Source: JAVBNO01 sp031551485 (GTDB lineage: Bacteria; Bacillota; Clostridia; Oscillospirales; Ruminococcaceae). From it: DNA of 10,339 nucleotides. Both the position numbers and the translations under genes were made by a program. Below the pieces are notes generated by a model. That model was not told the DNA's origin. It made no database searches and was given only the letters and a program-made list of their open reading frames with translations. The stretch covers positions 1-10,339 of the forward strand of contig JAVBNO010000089.1 in the NCBI GenBank assembly GCA_031551485.1. Reading direction: 5' to 3'. The first letter of the stretch is position 1. The number at the start of each line of letters is the position of its first letter. Shown here piece by piece: positions 1 to 6,923 of this stretch.

Positions 1-128
1 GCATACTTTTTGCGCCAAAAAGTATGGGCCGGTCGCGGCTCAAGCGACAAGCTAAATGCCTGCCGGAGCGGCTGCACGTCTGCCGTGCTTTAATTCAATA
101 TCGGTATCAGCTTTTTTCACGCCCTGCA
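1..128 (+). repeat. Interspersed ~250-base multi-hairpin repeat, copy A (5' truncated by window edge)
   Basis: This is the 3' part of a repeat whose unit recurs at about 247-base spacing (copy B) and again twice near the right end. It opens with a perfect hairpin, CATACTTTTT (2-11), loop GCGCC, AAAAAGTATG (17-26), followed by a second stem GTCGC (32-36) / GCGAC (44-48). A third weak stem GCCG/CGGC lies near 62-72. The copy ends in an AT-rich tail containing ATATCGGTATCAGC. A short open frame crosses it, but the same frame recurs in the next copy as part of the repeat, so I read the region as non-coding. The orientation is arbitrary and named by analogy with the other copies. Confidence 0.8.
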
Positions 129-370
129 CCCTTAGCTCAGAACCAAAACAGTCTCCCCATAGCCCAAGCGTTTCCTGTGCACCTATGCCCTCGCCCTAAG
201 GATGGGGGGGTGGGGAAACCATTTGGTTTCCCCAAAAAATGTTTTTGCATACTTTTTGCGCCAAAAAGTATGGGCCGGTCGCGGCCCAAGCGACATGCTA
301 TATCCCTGCCGGAGCGGCTATACCTCTGCTGTATTTTGATTTGATATCAGCACCAATATTGACTTTTTTC
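129..370 (+). repeat. Interspersed ~250-base multi-hairpin repeat, copy B (complete or nearly so)
   Basis: This is the most complete left-hand copy. In order it shows a C-rich segment with CTCCCCATAGCC and GCACCTATGCCCTCGCCC, a G-run (203-215), hairpin 1 GGGGAAACCA (212-221) / TGGTTTCCCC (224-233), a short A/T linker, hairpin 2 CATACTTTTT / AAAAAGTATG (248-272) and hairpin 3 GTCGC / GCGAC (278-294). Over about 90 bases from hairpin 1 onward it differs from copy C, more than 9.5 kb away, at only about five positions, mostly outside the stems. The outer limits are estimated from where similarity to the other copies fades. No transposase or terminal inverted repeat is visible. The stretch 371-492 between the repeat and polA holds only the candidate polA terminator. 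Confidence 0.8.
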
Positions 371-423
371 TCTTCATTGCGAAAGCACCCCTGAAGCCCC
401 TGCCTAGTCCGGGGTTTCCCGAG

Positions 424-460
424 AAAAAAGACCGCTTTTACTTTACGCTATATTGCGGCC
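424..460 (-). terminator. Candidate intrinsic terminator of polA
   Basis: Read on the minus strand, GGCCGC (460-455) can pair with GCGGTC (435-430) as six base pairs including one G-U, and is followed directly by TTTTTT (429-424). The 19-base loop is long, and an alternative 6-bp hairpin, GCCGTT/AACGGC (458-472), overlaps the upstream arm and would compete. It lies about 30-70 bases past the polA stop, where a terminator is expected. The weak stem makes this a moderate call. Confidence 0.4.
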
Positions 461-492
461 GTTGTCAACGGCATATCGCCGGTTTTTGGGGG

Positions 493-3102
493 CTATCCAT
501 GGGCCTCCTGCCAGCTGTGGCCGGTGCCCAAATCCACTTCCAGCGGCACCGCCAGTTGGGCGGCTTTCTCCATTTCCGCCCGCAAAATGTTGGAGGCGGC
601 GGCCACTTCGGCGGCGGGGGCTTCCACAATCAGCTCATCGTGAACCTGCAAAATGAGTTTGGCGCTTAACCCCTCTTCCCGCAGACGGCGCCATACCCGC
701 ACCATGGCAATTTTGATGATGTCGGCAGCGGTGCCCTGAATCGGTGTATTCATGGCCACCCGCTCGCCAAAAGAACGCAGCTGATGATTGGAACTTTGCA
801 GCTCGGGCAAAAAGCGGCGGCGGCCAAAAAGGGTGGTGACATAGCCGTCCCGTTTGCCGCTGGCAATGGTGTTTTCCATATAGGCTTTCACCCCGTTGTA
901 AGTGGCAAGGTAATTTTTAATATACCGGTCCGCTTCCGACACCGACACGCCAATGTCTTTGGACAGGGAAAAAGCGCCAATGCCATAAACAATGCCGAAG
1001 TTAACCGCTTTAGCTTTGCGGCGCATATCCGGCGTGACAAACAATGCGGGCATATCAAAGACCTGAGCCGCCGTGTTGGCGTGGATATCCTCGCCCGATT
1101 GGAAGGCGGCAATCATATTTTCATCCCCGGCAATGGAGGCCAGCACCCGCAGCTCAATTTGGGAATAGTCGGCATCAATGAGCATTTTGCCCGGCGCCGC
1201 GTGGAAAAATTCCCGCATACGGCTGCCGATTTCGGTGCGGATGGGAATATTTTGCAAATTGGGTTCGGTGGAGCTGATCCGCCCGGTGCGGGTTTCTGTC
1301 TGGCGAAAGCTGGAACGAATACGTCCGTCCGGTCCCGCGGCGGCGGTAAGGCCGTCCACATAGGTGGATTTCAGCTTGGCGTAGCGCCGATATTCCAGTA
1401 TTTTGGCCACGGCGGGATGATGGGGGGCCAAGCTTTCCAGCACTTCGGCGTCGGTGGAGTAGCCGCTTTTCGTCTTCTTTTTGGCGGGCAGGCCCAATTT
1501 TTCAAAGAGGATGACCCCCAGCTGCTTGGGGGAATTAATATTGAAGCTTTCGCCGCAAAGCTCATAAATGTCCCCCTGCAGCGCCGTAATCATCCGGTCC
1601 AGCTCTTCCCCAAAGGCACGCAGCCCCGGAATATCCACCGCAAAGCCCTCTGCTTCCATCGACCCCAGCACCTGGGACAGGGGCAGCTCGATGTCGCACA
1701 AAAGCGGCGTTTGTCCGCTTTTTTCAATTTGGCGGGACAGTGTATCGCACAGGGGAATAAAATGGGATATCTCGCTTAAAAAAACCGGCGCGGCAAAGGG
1801 GGGCTCGGGGCAAAGTTCCACAGCGGCGACACCGTACTCCCCCGCCAACCGTTCTACGGTGTATTCAGTCGAATTGGGGCTGAGCAGATAACCGGCCAGC
1901 TCGCTGTCAAAGACGATGTGATTGGCCTCAACGCCTTTTTGAATGGCGTATTTATAAATGGTTTTGGCGCCCTCCACCTTTTTGGGGACATCGCTTTGCA
2001 AAAGGCGGTGGAATGCCTCCTGGCAGCCTTCCTGAAAACTGCACACTTTGTGGTCCCCCGCGGCGGCAAACCCGGCAATCTCCCCCGATACAAAGCCACA
2101 CAACAGGCAGACAGGTTCGCCGCTTTGGATAAGCGCTTCCAACGCGGCCATGTCGTTTTCGGTGACGACAAACGGCTTGGCGGATGCGGGCGCTGCCGTG
2201 GCCTCTTTGGGCGCTCCGCCGGTCGCGGGCGGCGTAAGGCCCAGCCGTTTGATTACGGTGAAAAGTTCCAGCTTGGCCAGCAGACGGTAAAGCCCGGCAG
2301 GGTCTCCCCCTTCTTTTTGGTAGCGCGACGGGGTGCAGTCCAGCGGCACTTCGCAGTGAATACGTCCCAGCTGGCGGCTGATAAACGCCATCTCTTTGCC
2401 GTTTCGCAGTTTTTCCCGCACCGAACTGGTCACTTCAATGGTGTCTAAATTGTCGTAAATTTGTTCCAACGTGCCGTATTTTCCGATAAGCGTAAGGGCG
2501 GTTTTTTCGCCAATGCCCGCCACCCCGGGAATATTATCCGAAGCGTCGCCCATCAATGCTTTCACATCCACCAGCCCCTCCGGCCCCACCCCCGCATATT
2601 TTTCCCGCACGGCGGCCTCATCCATCAGGTTATAGGTGGGCTGGCCGGCCTTGGTGGTGGCCAGCAGCACCTTGGTTTTGTCGTTTACCAGCTGCAACGA
2701 ATCCCGGTCGCCGGTGGCGATAACGCAGCTTTCTCCGTTTTGGGCGCAGCAGGTAGCCAGTGTGCCCAAAATATCGTCGGCTTCATAGCCCGGGCACTCC
2801 AGAATTTTATAGCCCATCAGCCCCAGCAGCTCTTTTAAATAGGGCAGCTGCTCCGCCAGCTCGTCCGGCATGCCCTTGCGCTGGCCTTTGTACCCTTCGA
2901 ACATATCGTGGCGGAAGGTGGGGGCTTTAAGGTCGAAAGCAAAGGCCACGGCGTCCGGTTTTTCTTCCTCCAATAATTTTTGCACAATGTTGAGGAAGCC
3001 GTAAATGCCGTTGGTGTAAATGCCCTCTTTGGTGGATAAAAGCCGGATGCCGTAAAAGGCCCGGTTCAATATGCTGTTGGAGTCCACTGCCATCAGTTTC
3101 AT
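493..3102 (-). CDS. polA: DNA polymerase I (5' nuclease + polymerase, proofreading domain degenerate)
   Basis: This cytoplasmic enzyme fills gaps and removes RNA primers during Okazaki fragment maturation and excision repair. From the ATG at 3102 it has 869 residues, a normal PolA length. The 5' nuclease domain (about 1-290) carries the metal-binding acidic motifs AVDSN, GYEADD, TGDRDSLQL and GDASDNIPG plus the helix-hairpin-helix IPGVAGIGEKTA. The polymerase domain (about 465-869) has motif A DADYSQIELR (catalytic D645), motif B RRKAKAVNFGIVYG (K698, F702, Y706) and motif C LQVHDELIVEAP (H821, D822). The middle domain (about 310-460) lacks the D-x-E of active 3'-5' exonucleases: the equivalent strand reads VCLLCGFVSGE, so proofreading is predicted absent, as in Bacillus PolA. 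I prefer the ATG at 3102 over the in-frame TTG at 3126 because GGGGTGAG sits at proper spacing before it and family members begin close to this MKLMAVDSNS. It is transcribed divergently from dusB. Confidence 0.97.
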   Translation of the reverse strand: MKLMAVDSNSILNRAFYGIRLLSTKEGIYTNGIYGFLNIVQKLLEEEKPDAVAFAFDLKAPTFRHDMFEGYKGQRKGMPDELAEQLPYLKELLGLMGYKILECPGYEADDILGTLATCCAQNGESCVIATGDRDSLQLVNDKTKVLLATTKAGQPTYNLMDEAAVREKYAGVGPEGLVDVKALMGDASDNIPGVAGIGEKTALTLIGKYGTLEQIYDNLDTIEVTSSVREKLRNGKEMAFISRQLGRIHCEVPLDCTPSRYQKEGGDPAGLYRLLAKLELFTVIKRLGLTPPATGGAPKEATAAPASAKPFVVTENDMAALEALIQSGEPVCLLCGFVSGEIAGFAAAGDHKVCSFQEGCQEAFHRLLQSDVPKKVEGAKTIYKYAIQKGVEANHIVFDSELAGYLLSPNSTEYTVERLAGEYGVAAVELCPEPPFAAPVFLSEISHFIPLCDTLSRQIEKSGQTPLLCDIELPLSQVLGSMEAEGFAVDIPGLRAFGEELDRMITALQGDIYELCGESFNINSPKQLGVILFEKLGLPAKKKTKSGYSTDAEVLESLAPHHPAVAKILEYRRYAKLKSTYVDGLTAAAGPDGRIRSSFRQTETRTGRISSTEPNLQNIPIRTEIGSRMREFFHAAPGKMLIDADYSQIELRVLASIAGDENMIAAFQSGEDIHANTAAQVFDMPALFVTPDMRRKAKAVNFGIVYGIGAFSLSKDIGVSVSEADRYIKNYLATYNGVKAYMENTIASGKRDGYVTTLFGRRRFLPELQSSNHQLRSFGERVAMNTPIQGTAADIIKIAMVRVWRRLREEGLSAKLILQVHDELIVEAPAAEVAAASNILRAEMEKAAQLAVPLEVDLGTGHSWQEAHG

Positions 3103-3146
3103 CTCATGCTCACCCCGAAATATCAATATCGGCTCATAATGAAACG

Positions 3147-3155
3147 ATTATACCA
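3147..3155 (-). promoter_or_regulatory. polA promoter (extended -10)
   Basis: On the minus strand the sequence TGGTATAAT gives a perfect TATAAT -10 box (3152-3147) with an extended TGn element. No convincing -35 is seen 16-18 bases upstream (GTGTCC or GGTGTC), which is compatible with an extended -10 promoter. Transcription would begin near 3140, leaving a leader of roughly 38 bases before the polA ATG. Confidence 0.6.
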
Positions 3156-3207
3156 CAAAGCCGCTGAAAGGACACCATAAAAAGGCAAATATTATGACGA
3201 GGGGCGT

Positions 3208-3236
3208 TTGTGCTCTTTTCGCTGATATGGTATAAT
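3208..3236 (+). promoter_or_regulatory. dusB promoter, sigma-A type
   Basis: A perfect TATAAT (3231-3236) preceded by an extended TGG (3228-3230) sits 17 bases after a partial -35, TTGTGC (3208-3213). It is oriented away from the polA promoter; both share the ten bases TGGTATAATC. Start of transcription is expected near 3243. It would serve dusB, the overlapping GH13 gene and possibly queT. Confidence 0.7.
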
Positions 3237-3253
3237 CAGTAAGCAATTTTCGG

Positions 3254-3269
3254 CCCGGCAGTCGCCGGG
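3254..3269 (+). other. GC hairpin in the dusB 5' leader
   Basis: A perfect 6-bp stem CCCGGC / GCCGGG with an AGTC loop lies about 11 bases after the predicted transcription start and 4 bases before the AAGGAG ribosome binding site (3274-3279). It has no T-run, so it is not a terminator. It may protect the 5' end of the message or affect ribosome loading; that role is inferred. Confidence 0.45.
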
Positions 3270-3287
3270 TGATAAGGAGTTTTCAGT

Positions 3288-4247
3288 TTGCAGCTAGGCA
3301 GCCTGACCATTGAACGCACCGCCGCGCTCGCCCCCATGGCGGGTGTATGCGACCGCGCTTTTCGGGAGCTGTGCCGGGGGTACGGCGCCGCCTACACGGT
3401 TGGCGAAATGGCCAGCGCCAAAGGCCTGACCATGCAGGGACGCAAAACGGCCGAGTTGGTGGTGCTCTCCCCTGCCGAGCGCCCCGGCGCCGTCCAGCTT
3501 TTTGGGGACGACCCCGACGTGTTGGCGGCGGCGGCTCAAATGGCCCTTGCCTACACCCCCGATGTGCTGGATATTAACATGGGTTGCCCTGCCCCAAAGG
3601 TGGCGGGCAACGGCGGCGGCAGCGCTTTAATGAAACAGCCTGCGCTGGCCGGACGCATTGTCCGGGCCGTGGTGGCGGCGGTGGCGCCGCTGCCTGTCAC
3701 TGTCAAAATGCGCAAAGGCTGGGATGATGAAAATATAAACGCGGTGGAGCTTTCCCAAATTTGCGAGGAGGCGGGGGCGGCGGCCCTGACCATTCACGGC
3801 CGCACCCGCGCCCAGATGTACGCGCCGCCCGCCGACTGGGATATGATTGCCAAAGTGAAAAATGCCGTCTCCATTCCGGTCATTGGCAATGGGGACATTC
3901 ACACCCCGGAAGACGCCAAGGCGATGTATGACCACACCGGCTGCGATTTAGTAATGGTTGGCCGGGGAGCGCTGGGGCGGCCCTGGCTTTTTGCTCAAAT
4001 TGCCGAATATTTAAAAACCGGCGTTCTGCTGCCCGACCCGGAGCTGACAGAAAAAATGCGGGTGATGCTTTTGCATATCCGGCGCATTTGTGACTACAAA
4101 GGCGAATATATTGGCATGCGGGAGGCACGCAAACACGCGGCCTGGTATTTGACCGGCCTGCATGGGGCGGCCGCCCTGCGCCGCAAGGCGGGCATGCTGA
4201 CGATATATGAAGACGCGGAAAAGCTGGCGGCGGAGGTATTGCAATGA
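3288..4247 (+). CDS. dusB: tRNA-dihydrouridine synthase, DusB type
   Basis: This FMN-dependent enzyme reduces specific uridines in the tRNA D-loop region to dihydrouridine using NAD(P)H. The 319-residue protein is the usual length. Its TIM barrel carries LAPMAGVCDRAFREL (14-28), the signature DINMGCPAPKV with the proton-donor Cys100, TVKMRKGW with the FMN-contacting Lys140, TIHGRTRAQMY (168-178), the phosphate-binding IGNGDI (199-204) and VMVGRGALGRPWLF (222-235), then the C-terminal helical RNA-binding domain with GMREARKHAAWY. The start is a TTG at 3288, supported by AAGGAG (3274-3279) eight bases upstream and by the conserved beginning. The stop overlaps the start of the downstream GH13 gene in an ATGA, implying translational coupling. 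Assignment to the DusB subgroup, rather than another bacterial Dus, rests on overall motif resemblance. Confidence 0.93.
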   Translation: MQLGSLTIERTAALAPMAGVCDRAFRELCRGYGAAYTVGEMASAKGLTMQGRKTAELVVLSPAERPGAVQLFGDDPDVLAAAAQMALAYTPDVLDINMGCPAPKVAGNGGGSALMKQPALAGRIVRAVVAAVAPLPVTVKMRKGWDDENINAVELSQICEEAGAAALTIHGRTRAQMYAPPADWDMIAKVKNAVSIPVIGNGDIHTPEDAKAMYDHTGCDLVMVGRGALGRPWLFAQIAEYLKTGVLLPDPELTEKMRVMLLHIRRICDYKGEYIGMREARKHAAWYLTGLHGAAALRRKAGMLTIYEDAEKLAAEVLQ

Positions 4248-6133
4248 TGTATAGCCCTTATGATATCTCGCACAAATACCCCTTTGGAGCGGTGGCGGCC
4301 GGCACCGACATCCGCTTCACCCTCAATTTGCCCAAAACAATCTGGCCGCTGGAGGGCGGCGTAAACCTGCTGGTATACCCGGCCGATTCGGCGGAACCTT
4401 GCAATATCATTCCAATGTGGCCCCAACCGGGCAGCCACACCGCCAACCTGTGGTACGGGGTATATACCCCTGCCTCCCCTGCTTTGCTCTACTACCGCTT
4501 TCAAATTGGCGGGCGCTTTTTGGCCAAGGGCCCGGGCGCAAAGGGCGAATGGGCCCCCGACGGCCAGCCCGGCGAACCGTGGCAGCTGACCGTTTATACC
4601 GCCGGCCAACGTGCCCCTTCTTTTTTGCCCGGCGGCGTAATGTACCAGATTTTCCCTGACCGTTTCTGCAAAGGCGATGATATCGCAAATGTAATTGGCG
4701 CCACCGCCCCCCTGCCTCCCGGTAAAGAATGGCGGGAGGACTGGGGCGGCATGCCTAAATATTGCCCCGGGCCCGACGGCGAATATGACCCCAACGACTT
4801 CTTTGGCGGCAATTTAAAAGGCATTGCCAAAAAGCTGGATTATCTGGCTGCTTTGGGGGTGACCTGTCTGTATCTGAATCCGGTGTTCGAGGCCCACTCC
4901 AACCATCGGTACGACACCGGCGATTATCATAAAATTGACCCCCTGCTGGGCTGCGAGGACGACCTGAAAGCCCTGTGCCAAAGCGCCGCCCGCCGGGGCA
5001 TCCGCGTTATTTTGGACGGTGTCTTTTCCCACACTGGCAGCGACAGTCTCTATTTTAACCGGGCCGGGCACTACGGCGACGGCGGCGCTTACCGCGACCC
5101 CGAAAGCCCTTATCGCAGCTGGTACCACTTTGCCAATTGGCCCGACACCTACGACTGCTGGTGGAATTTTATTACCCTGCCCAACACCAATGAGACCGAC
5201 CCCGGCTTTTTGGATTTTATCTGCGGCGACGGCGGGGTGCTGGCCCGCTGGATTAACGCGGGGGTGGCCGGTTTTCGGCTGGATGTGGCCGACGAGCTGC
5301 CTGATATATTCCTCGACCGGCTGTATGACCGGGTGAAATTGGAAGACCCCGACGCCGCCGTAATTGGCGAAGTGTGGGAAGACGCCTCCAATAAAATAAG
5401 CTATGGCCAGCGCCGGCGCTATTTGTTGGGCGGACAGCTGGATTCTGTGATGAACTATCCTTTTTTAAAGGGGATTCTCCACTTCGTTCGCTATGGCGAT
5501 GGGGCCGCTTTTTTAGAAATGCTGATGGAAATACTGGACCACTACCCTGCTCATGTGGTAAACTGCCTGATGAACTCTCTTTCCACCCACGACAGCATTC
5601 GGGCCATTACCGCTTTGGCCGGAGAGGAAATGGGCGGGCGCGACCGGCATTGGCAGGCCGACCACCACGATTTGGCCCGTTTGGATCCGCATGCGTATGC
5701 CCTGGGCAAACGCATGTTTATGCTGGCCTGCGTTCTCCAGTATACGCTGCCCGGCGTGCCCTGCCTCTATTATGGTGACGAGGCCGGAATGACCGGATAT
5801 AAGGATCCTTTTAACCGGTGCTGTTACCCCTGGGGGGCGGAGGACGGCGAACTGGTCGCCCATTTGACCGCCTTGGGCCAGCTGCGAAAAGAACATGCCA
5901 TTTTGGGCGACGCGGAATTTTACCCCCTCTTTTTTGCCGGCGATCTGGCCGCCTTTGTGCGGGATGGGCAAGAAAGCGGCAGCGTCATTGTGGCTGTGAA
6001 CCGGGGGAATGCCGAGGCACCCTTGCCCCAAAGCATGTTGCCCGCCGGGGCCAACACCGAGCTGGTGGTGGGACGGTGGCAGGGCGGCGTATTGGGTCCC
6101 CAAAGCGCCGTGGTGCTGAGCGCCCTGGAATAA
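4244..6133 (+). CDS. Alpha-amylase family GH13 alpha-glucan hydrolase (neopullulanase/cyclomaltodextrinase-like)
   Basis: This 629-residue enzyme should hydrolyse alpha-1,4 (perhaps also alpha-1,6) bonds in maltodextrins, cyclodextrins or pullulan fragments. Residues 1-125 resemble an N-terminal beta-sandwich of the CBM34 kind. The catalytic barrel (about 130-560) starts with GGVMYQIFPDRF and shows all GH13 regions: DGVFSH (258-263), GFRLDVAD with nucleophile Asp347, VIGEVWED with acid/base Glu376, and NSLSTHD with Asp450. A C-terminal beta domain follows (about 565-629). There is no signal peptide, so it is predicted to act in the cytoplasm on imported oligosaccharides. The ATG at 4244 overlaps the dusB stop by 4 bases and has GGAGG (4232-4236) seven bases upstream; a second ATG at 4247 is equally possible. 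Exact substrate and GH13 subfamily cannot be fixed by reading. No sugar transporter or glycogen gene is adjacent, which makes the operon context uninformative. Confidence 0.93.
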   Translation: MMYSPYDISHKYPFGAVAAGTDIRFTLNLPKTIWPLEGGVNLLVYPADSAEPCNIIPMWPQPGSHTANLWYGVYTPASPALLYYRFQIGGRFLAKGPGAKGEWAPDGQPGEPWQLTVYTAGQRAPSFLPGGVMYQIFPDRFCKGDDIANVIGATAPLPPGKEWREDWGGMPKYCPGPDGEYDPNDFFGGNLKGIAKKLDYLAALGVTCLYLNPVFEAHSNHRYDTGDYHKIDPLLGCEDDLKALCQSAARRGIRVILDGVFSHTGSDSLYFNRAGHYGDGGAYRDPESPYRSWYHFANWPDTYDCWWNFITLPNTNETDPGFLDFICGDGGVLARWINAGVAGFRLDVADELPDIFLDRLYDRVKLEDPDAAVIGEVWEDASNKISYGQRRRYLLGGQLDSVMNYPFLKGILHFVRYGDGAAFLEMLMEILDHYPAHVVNCLMNSLSTHDSIRAITALAGEEMGGRDRHWQADHHDLARLDPHAYALGKRMFMLACVLQYTLPGVPCLYYGDEAGMTGYKDPFNRCCYPWGAEDGELVAHLTALGQLRKEHAILGDAEFYPLFFAGDLAAFVRDGQESGSVIVAVNRGNAEAPLPQSMLPAGANTELVVGRWQGGVLGPQSAVVLSALE

Positions 6134-6177
6134 GCGCAAATACAAAAACAGTTATTTTTAAAAAAGGGTATACGCCC

Positions 6178-6222
6178 TGGGTCAGTCGAAGTTCCTGACC
6201 AAAAACAAAACAGAAAGAAGGA
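6178..6222 (+). promoter_or_regulatory. Candidate preQ1-I riboswitch (Thermoanaerobacter-like type) controlling queT
   Basis: A 6-bp stem GGTCAG (6180-6185) / CTGACC (6195-6200) closes the loop UCGAAGUUC, followed by the A-rich tail AAAAACAAAACAG. This lines up with the well-studied T. tengcongensis preQ1 aptamer (loop UCGCAGUAAC, tail UUAACAAAACAAGG): the ligand-contacting U after the stem (U6186), the loop C that pairs with preQ1 (C6194), the loop G (G6191) and the tail A-C (A6210, C6211) that form the pseudoknot all have counterparts. The second part of the pseudoknot is less clear; C6187-G6213 is possible. The ribosome binding site AAGGA (6218-6222) lies just after the tail, so control is probably translational, with preQ1 lowering expression. 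The downstream gene is QueT, a predicted queuosine-precursor transporter, which supports the call. Confidence 0.72.
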
Positions 6223-6229
6223 TACTTGC

Positions 6230-6760
6230 GTGCAAAATCGATTCTCTACCCGTTCCATTGCCATCTGCGGTTTGATTGCCGCCTTGTACACCGCCGCCGG
6301 GCTGGCCTTTGCGCCCCTTAGCTTTGGACCTATACAGTGCCGGATTGCCGAAGCGCTGACCATTCTGCCGGTGTTTGGCCCCTTGGCCGCCTTGGGTTTA
6401 ACCCTGGGCTGTGCTTTGACAAATGCCATTGGCGCCGCTTTGGGTCTTAATATTTTGGGACTTTTGGACGTGCTGGTGGGTACGGCTGCCACCGGGCTGG
6501 CCGCATGGTGCAGCTACCTGCTGCGCAACGTTCGGGTGAAAGATCTGCCCGTTTTGGCTCCTCTGCCCCCCATTATAATAAACGCTGTCGCCATTGGGGC
6601 CGAATTGGCCGCCGTTGACCCCGCCGGTTTCAGCGTCAGCATCTTTTGGGTGATGGCGGTGCAGGTCGCCGTGGGACAGTTTGTGGCCTGTTACCTTTTG
6701 GGCCTTCCCCTTTACGGGATGCTTAAAAAAACAAAACTGGCCGCTTATTTAAAAGGATAG
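6230..6760 (+). CDS. queT: QueT family transporter, predicted queuosine precursor (preQ1) uptake
   Basis: A 176-residue, almost entirely hydrophobic membrane protein with about five to six predicted helices (roughly 10-30, 42-62, 66-96, 105-128 and 133-166). The segment GPIQCRIAEALTILP (33-47) is the hallmark of the QueT/DUF988 family, thought to be the substrate-binding S component of an ECF-type vitamin transporter that imports preQ1 or a related queuosine precursor. The start is GTG at 6230, with AAGGA (6218-6222) seven bases upstream. No EcfA/EcfT genes are in the window, so it would rely on a shared energising module encoded elsewhere. It follows the GH13 gene by 96 bases and is preceded by the candidate preQ1 aptamer. 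The substrate is inferred from family plus riboswitch; the fold assignment is firm. Confidence 0.9.
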   Translation: MQNRFSTRSIAICGLIAALYTAAGLAFAPLSFGPIQCRIAEALTILPVFGPLAALGLTLGCALTNAIGAALGLNILGLLDVLVGTAATGLAAWCSYLLRNVRVKDLPVLAPLPPIIINAVAIGAELAAVDPAGFSVSIFWVMAVQVAVGQFVACYLLGLPLYGMLKKTKLAAYLKG

Positions 6761-6781
6761 TATGCTTGTCTGTGAACATTT

Positions 6782-6795
6782 GGTAAATTCTTACC
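6782..6795. promoter_or_regulatory. Short inverted repeat upstream of the ABC gene promoter (possible operator)
   Basis: GGTAA (6782-6786), spacer ATTC, TTACC (6791-6795) form a perfect 5-4-5 inverted repeat eight bases before the -35 box at 6803. The placement fits an activator or repressor site, but the repeat is short and no regulator gene is nearby, so it could be chance. Confidence 0.25.
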
Positions 6796-6802
6796 TGCGG
6801 CG

Positions 6803-6831
6803 TTGACAGTCCGCCCCCCAAGGGCTAGTAT
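6803..6831 (+). promoter_or_regulatory. Promoter of the ABC ATPase gene
   Basis: A consensus -35 TTGACA (6803-6808) is followed after exactly 17 bases by TAGTAT (6826-6831), a 4-of-6 match to the -10 consensus that keeps TA at its start and T at its end. Transcription would begin near 6838, giving an 86-base leader before the ATG at 6924. This makes the ABC gene an independent unit rather than a continuation of the queT operon. Confidence 0.7.
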
Positions 6832-6923
6832 GAGACTAATGCGTTTTTGTACATTTGTATATTATGGATACGCGCTTGTCGATTTGCGCAAGGCAGTTTG
6901 TGGAGTGGGAGGGCCGTATAAAA

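Noticed and set aside
24..344. Open frame encoding MGRSRLKRQ... on the left repeat
   Set aside because: It runs through two repeat copies and contains the same peptide twice (MGRSR-KR), so it is a translation of the repeat, not a gene; the frame is not kept in the right-hand copies.
1..370. CRISPR array
   Set aside because: The repeat period is about 250 bases with similarity across the whole unit, unlike short repeats with unique 30-40-base spacers, and no cas gene is present.
784..1779. 331-codon plus-strand open frame opposite polA
   Set aside because: It is antisense to highly conserved polA coding sequence, has no ribosome binding site or family resemblance, and is a by-product of GC-rich codon use.
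3103..3126. Eight-residue N-terminal extension of PolA from a TTG
   Set aside because: The ATG at 3102 has a better placed ribosome binding site and agrees with the usual PolA start.
3121..3133. Shared TCAATATCGG between the polA leader and the repeat tail
   Set aside because: Only ten bases match, and none of the repeat hairpins is present, so chance is the simpler explanation.
5513..6145. 210-codon minus-strand open frame opposite the GH13 gene
   Set aside because: It is a shadow of a clearly conserved catalytic gene and resembles no known family.
6134..6177. Separate promoter for queT with TATACG as -10
   Set aside because: The -10 is poor and no -35 is found at a suitable distance; the same bases also form a small AGGG/CCCT hairpin, so I could not support it.
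6855..6923. 23-residue N-terminal extension of the ABC ATPase
   Set aside because: No ribosome binding site precedes the TTG or the ATG at 6864; GGGAGG is placed for the ATG at 6924.
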